Shown piece by piece: positions 6,596-7,332 of a stretch of DNA of 7,332 nt (positions are counted from its first letter, which is position 1; every line of letters starts with the position of its first letter). The stretch is from positions 1 through 7,332 of the forward strand of contig JAEWCI010000566.1 in assembly GCA_023390705.1 (NCBI GenBank), written 5' to 3'. A program made the position numbers and the translations under genes. Under the pieces are notes generated by a model that saw nothing but the letters and a program-made list of their open reading frames with translations, ran no database searches and was not told where the DNA came from. Source of the DNA: Pseudomonadota bacterium (lineage in GTDB: Bacteria > Pseudomonadota > Alphaproteobacteria > Acetobacterales > Acetobacteraceae).

Positions 6596-6774
6596 CCGCC
6601 CGGTCGGCGCAGGGCCGCATGGCCCGAAGCCGTGAATCGGTCGGCAGGATACAAACCGCCCGGTCGGCGCAGGGCCGCATGGCCCGAAGCCGTGAATCGG
6701 CCGGCAGGATACAAACCGCCCGGTCGGCGCAGGGCCGCTGGCCCGAAGCCGTGAACCGGCCGGCAGGATACAAA
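6596..6774 (+). repeat. Three tandem 60-bp intergenic repeats with hairpins
   Basis: Three head-to-tail units occupy 6596-6655, 6656-6715 and 6716-6774 (59 bp). They begin directly after the receptor stop codon and end just before the cupin ribosome binding site. Copies 1 and 2 differ by a single T/C change (6641 against 6701). Copy 3 differs from copy 2 by one lost A and one T/C change. Every unit contains GGGCC and GGCCC arms (6612-6625, 6672-6685, 6732-6744). The lost A in copy 3 shortens the loop from 4 to 3 bases and leaves the 5-bp stem intact. A second small stem, GCCG with CGGC, follows (6689-6692 with 6698-6701 in copy 2). Each unit ends with the comparatively AT-rich GGATACAAACC. 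The near-identity shows recent duplication. Possible roles are a transcript end or 3' stabiliser for the receptor mRNA, a protein-binding site, or a family of dispersed elements. Confidence 0.93.
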
Positions 6775-6791
6775 CCCCCAGGGAGGGAGCG

Positions 6792-7184
6792 ATGCCGGTC
6801 ATTGCCAATGCCGAGGCCAGGGAAATCCCCTGGCGCCCCGGCTACCGCAGCTTCATCCTGGCCGGCGAGGCCGAGGGGCTGCGCTGCGTGGTCAGCCAGG
6901 CGGTGCTGGAACCCGGCGCCGGCGCCCCGCTGCACCTCCATGCCGAAGCCGATGAGGTGCTGATGGTGCTGGAAGGCTGCCTGGATGTCCGGCTGGGCGA
7001 GGAGCGCCGCCTGGTCGGCGCCGGCCACACCATCGCCGTGCCGGCCGGCACGCCGCACGCCTTTACCGCCACCGGGCCGGGTCCGGCGCGGTTCGTCGCC
7101 TTCCTGCCGAAGCTCGGCGTCTTCCTCGGCACGACCTATCTGGAGGGCGAACCGCCCACCGGCGTGGGGCAGCGGGACGGCTGA
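6792..7184 (+). CDS. Single-domain cupin protein
   Basis: This 130-residue protein is a small monocupin, a beta-barrel that usually binds one divalent metal. Cupin motif 1 is HLHAEADEVLMVLEG (48-62), matching HxH-x4-E-x6-G, with likely ligands His48, His50 and Glu55. Motif 2 is GHTIAVPAGTPHAF (78-91), matching G-x5-PxG-x2-H, with His89 as the fourth ligand. The usual Asn after motif 2 is replaced by Thr92 or a nearby residue, which is common. The metal site therefore looks complete, so the protein may be an oxygenase, isomerase, or a ligand-sensing or storage cupin; the sequence does not say which. No signal peptide or fused DNA-binding domain is present. The start is firm: GGGAGG at 6781-6786 lies 5 bases before the ATG. 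Its leader contains the tandem repeats, and a converging gene ends 11 bp after its stop codon. Confidence 0.93.
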   Translation: MPVIANAEAREIPWRPGYRSFILAGEAEGLRCVVSQAVLEPGAGAPLHLHAEADEVLMVLEGCLDVRLGEERRLVGAGHTIAVPAGTPHAFTATGPGPARFVAFLPKLGVFLGTTYLEGEPPTGVGQRDG

Positions 7185-7195
7185 CCCCTGCCCTT

Positions 7196-7332
7196 TCAGC
7201 CGCGAGCGGCCACCCTGGTGGTGGCGCCCGCCAGCCCCGGCAGCCGCGCCTGGTCCACCGGCGCGAAGCCGCGGCGGTGATGCGGGCAGGGGCCGTGTTC
7301 GGCCAGGGCGGCGCGGTGGCGCGCGGTGGCGT
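7196..7332 (-). CDS. Unidentified protein, C-terminal end (partial)
   Basis: On the minus strand a frame is open from the window edge (7332) to TGA at 7198-7196, giving the last 44-45 residues of a protein. The C-terminus includes ALAEHGPCPHHRRGFAPVD followed by an Ala/Gly-rich end, TTRVAARG. Nearly all codons end in G or C, which supports real coding. The Cys/His-rich phrase CPHH could be part of a metal site, but with so little sequence I do not recognise the family. It converges on the cupin gene with an 11-bp gap that holds no visible terminator. Confidence 0.6.
   Translation of the reverse strand, partial: ATARHRAALAEHGPCPHHRRGFAPVDQARLPGLAGATTRVAARG

Noticed and set aside
3922..6714. 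A 930-codon open frame on the minus strand, opposite the SRPBCC, hydrolase and receptor genes
   Set aside because: Its translation is low-complexity (His, Gln, Gly, Arg, Ala rich) with no family motif, while the plus-strand genes opposite have clear motifs and codon bias. It is a high-GC antisense shadow.
6596..6774. 20-residue protein repeats encoded in the 60-bp tandem units (for example CILPADSRLRAMRPCADRAV)
   Set aside because: A 60-bp unit is a multiple of three, so any open frame shows a protein repeat. No frame has a sensible gene start, ribosome binding site or codon bias; hairpins explain the unit better.
6596..6774. CRISPR array
   Set aside because: The whole 60-bp unit is repeated with no unique spacers between constant repeats, and no cas gene is present.

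Overview
The window is very G+C-rich DNA (roughly 70% by eye), with almost every codon in the real genes ending in G or C. The gene types (an orphan Bug/TctC-type periplasmic receptor, tandem SDRs, a GMC oxidoreductase) suggest an alphaproteobacterium of the Acetobacteraceae, Roseomonas-like. That placement is inference from style and gene content; there is no rRNA or marker gene to prove it. The long open frames opposite and across the real genes (including one of more than 900 codons on the minus strand) are the usual high-GC shadows.

Layout. The left edge holds the 3' end of uvrB (+), followed by a short codon-biased remnant in another frame. Next is a minus-strand block read right to left: two short-chain dehydrogenases joined by a 4-bp ATGA overlap (3794 to 2299), then, after 234 bp, an FAD-dependent GMC oxidoreductase (2064 to 499) that converges on uvrB. 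From the 117-bp divergent gap at 3795-3911 a plus-strand series starts: an SRPBCC/START-like small protein with a good ribosome binding site, a 313-bp gap with a possible promoter and a nested stem-loop, an alpha/beta hydrolase with an unclear N-terminus, a Bug-family tripartite-tricarboxylate-type solute receptor with an export signal, three tandem 60-bp repeats, and a small single-domain cupin. The right edge holds the 3' end of a minus-strand gene that converges on the cupin.

How the genes may work together. Two NAD(P)-dependent SDRs, a GMC oxidoreductase, a START-like ligand-binding protein, a serine hydrolase, a cupin and a receptor for small carboxylates would fit uptake and oxidation of a small organic acid, ester or alcohol. 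No substrate can be named, and the genes are not in a single operon. The enzymes look intact at their catalytic motifs.

The least explained parts are non-coding: the three tandem 60-bp repeats carrying conserved hairpins between the receptor and cupin genes, a 19-bp partial match to that repeat about 2.1 kb upstream, and the nested hairpin in the leader of the hydrolase. I saw no tRNA, rRNA, CRISPR array, transposase, phage gene or recognisable defence system, and no convincing evidence for a wholly new system.
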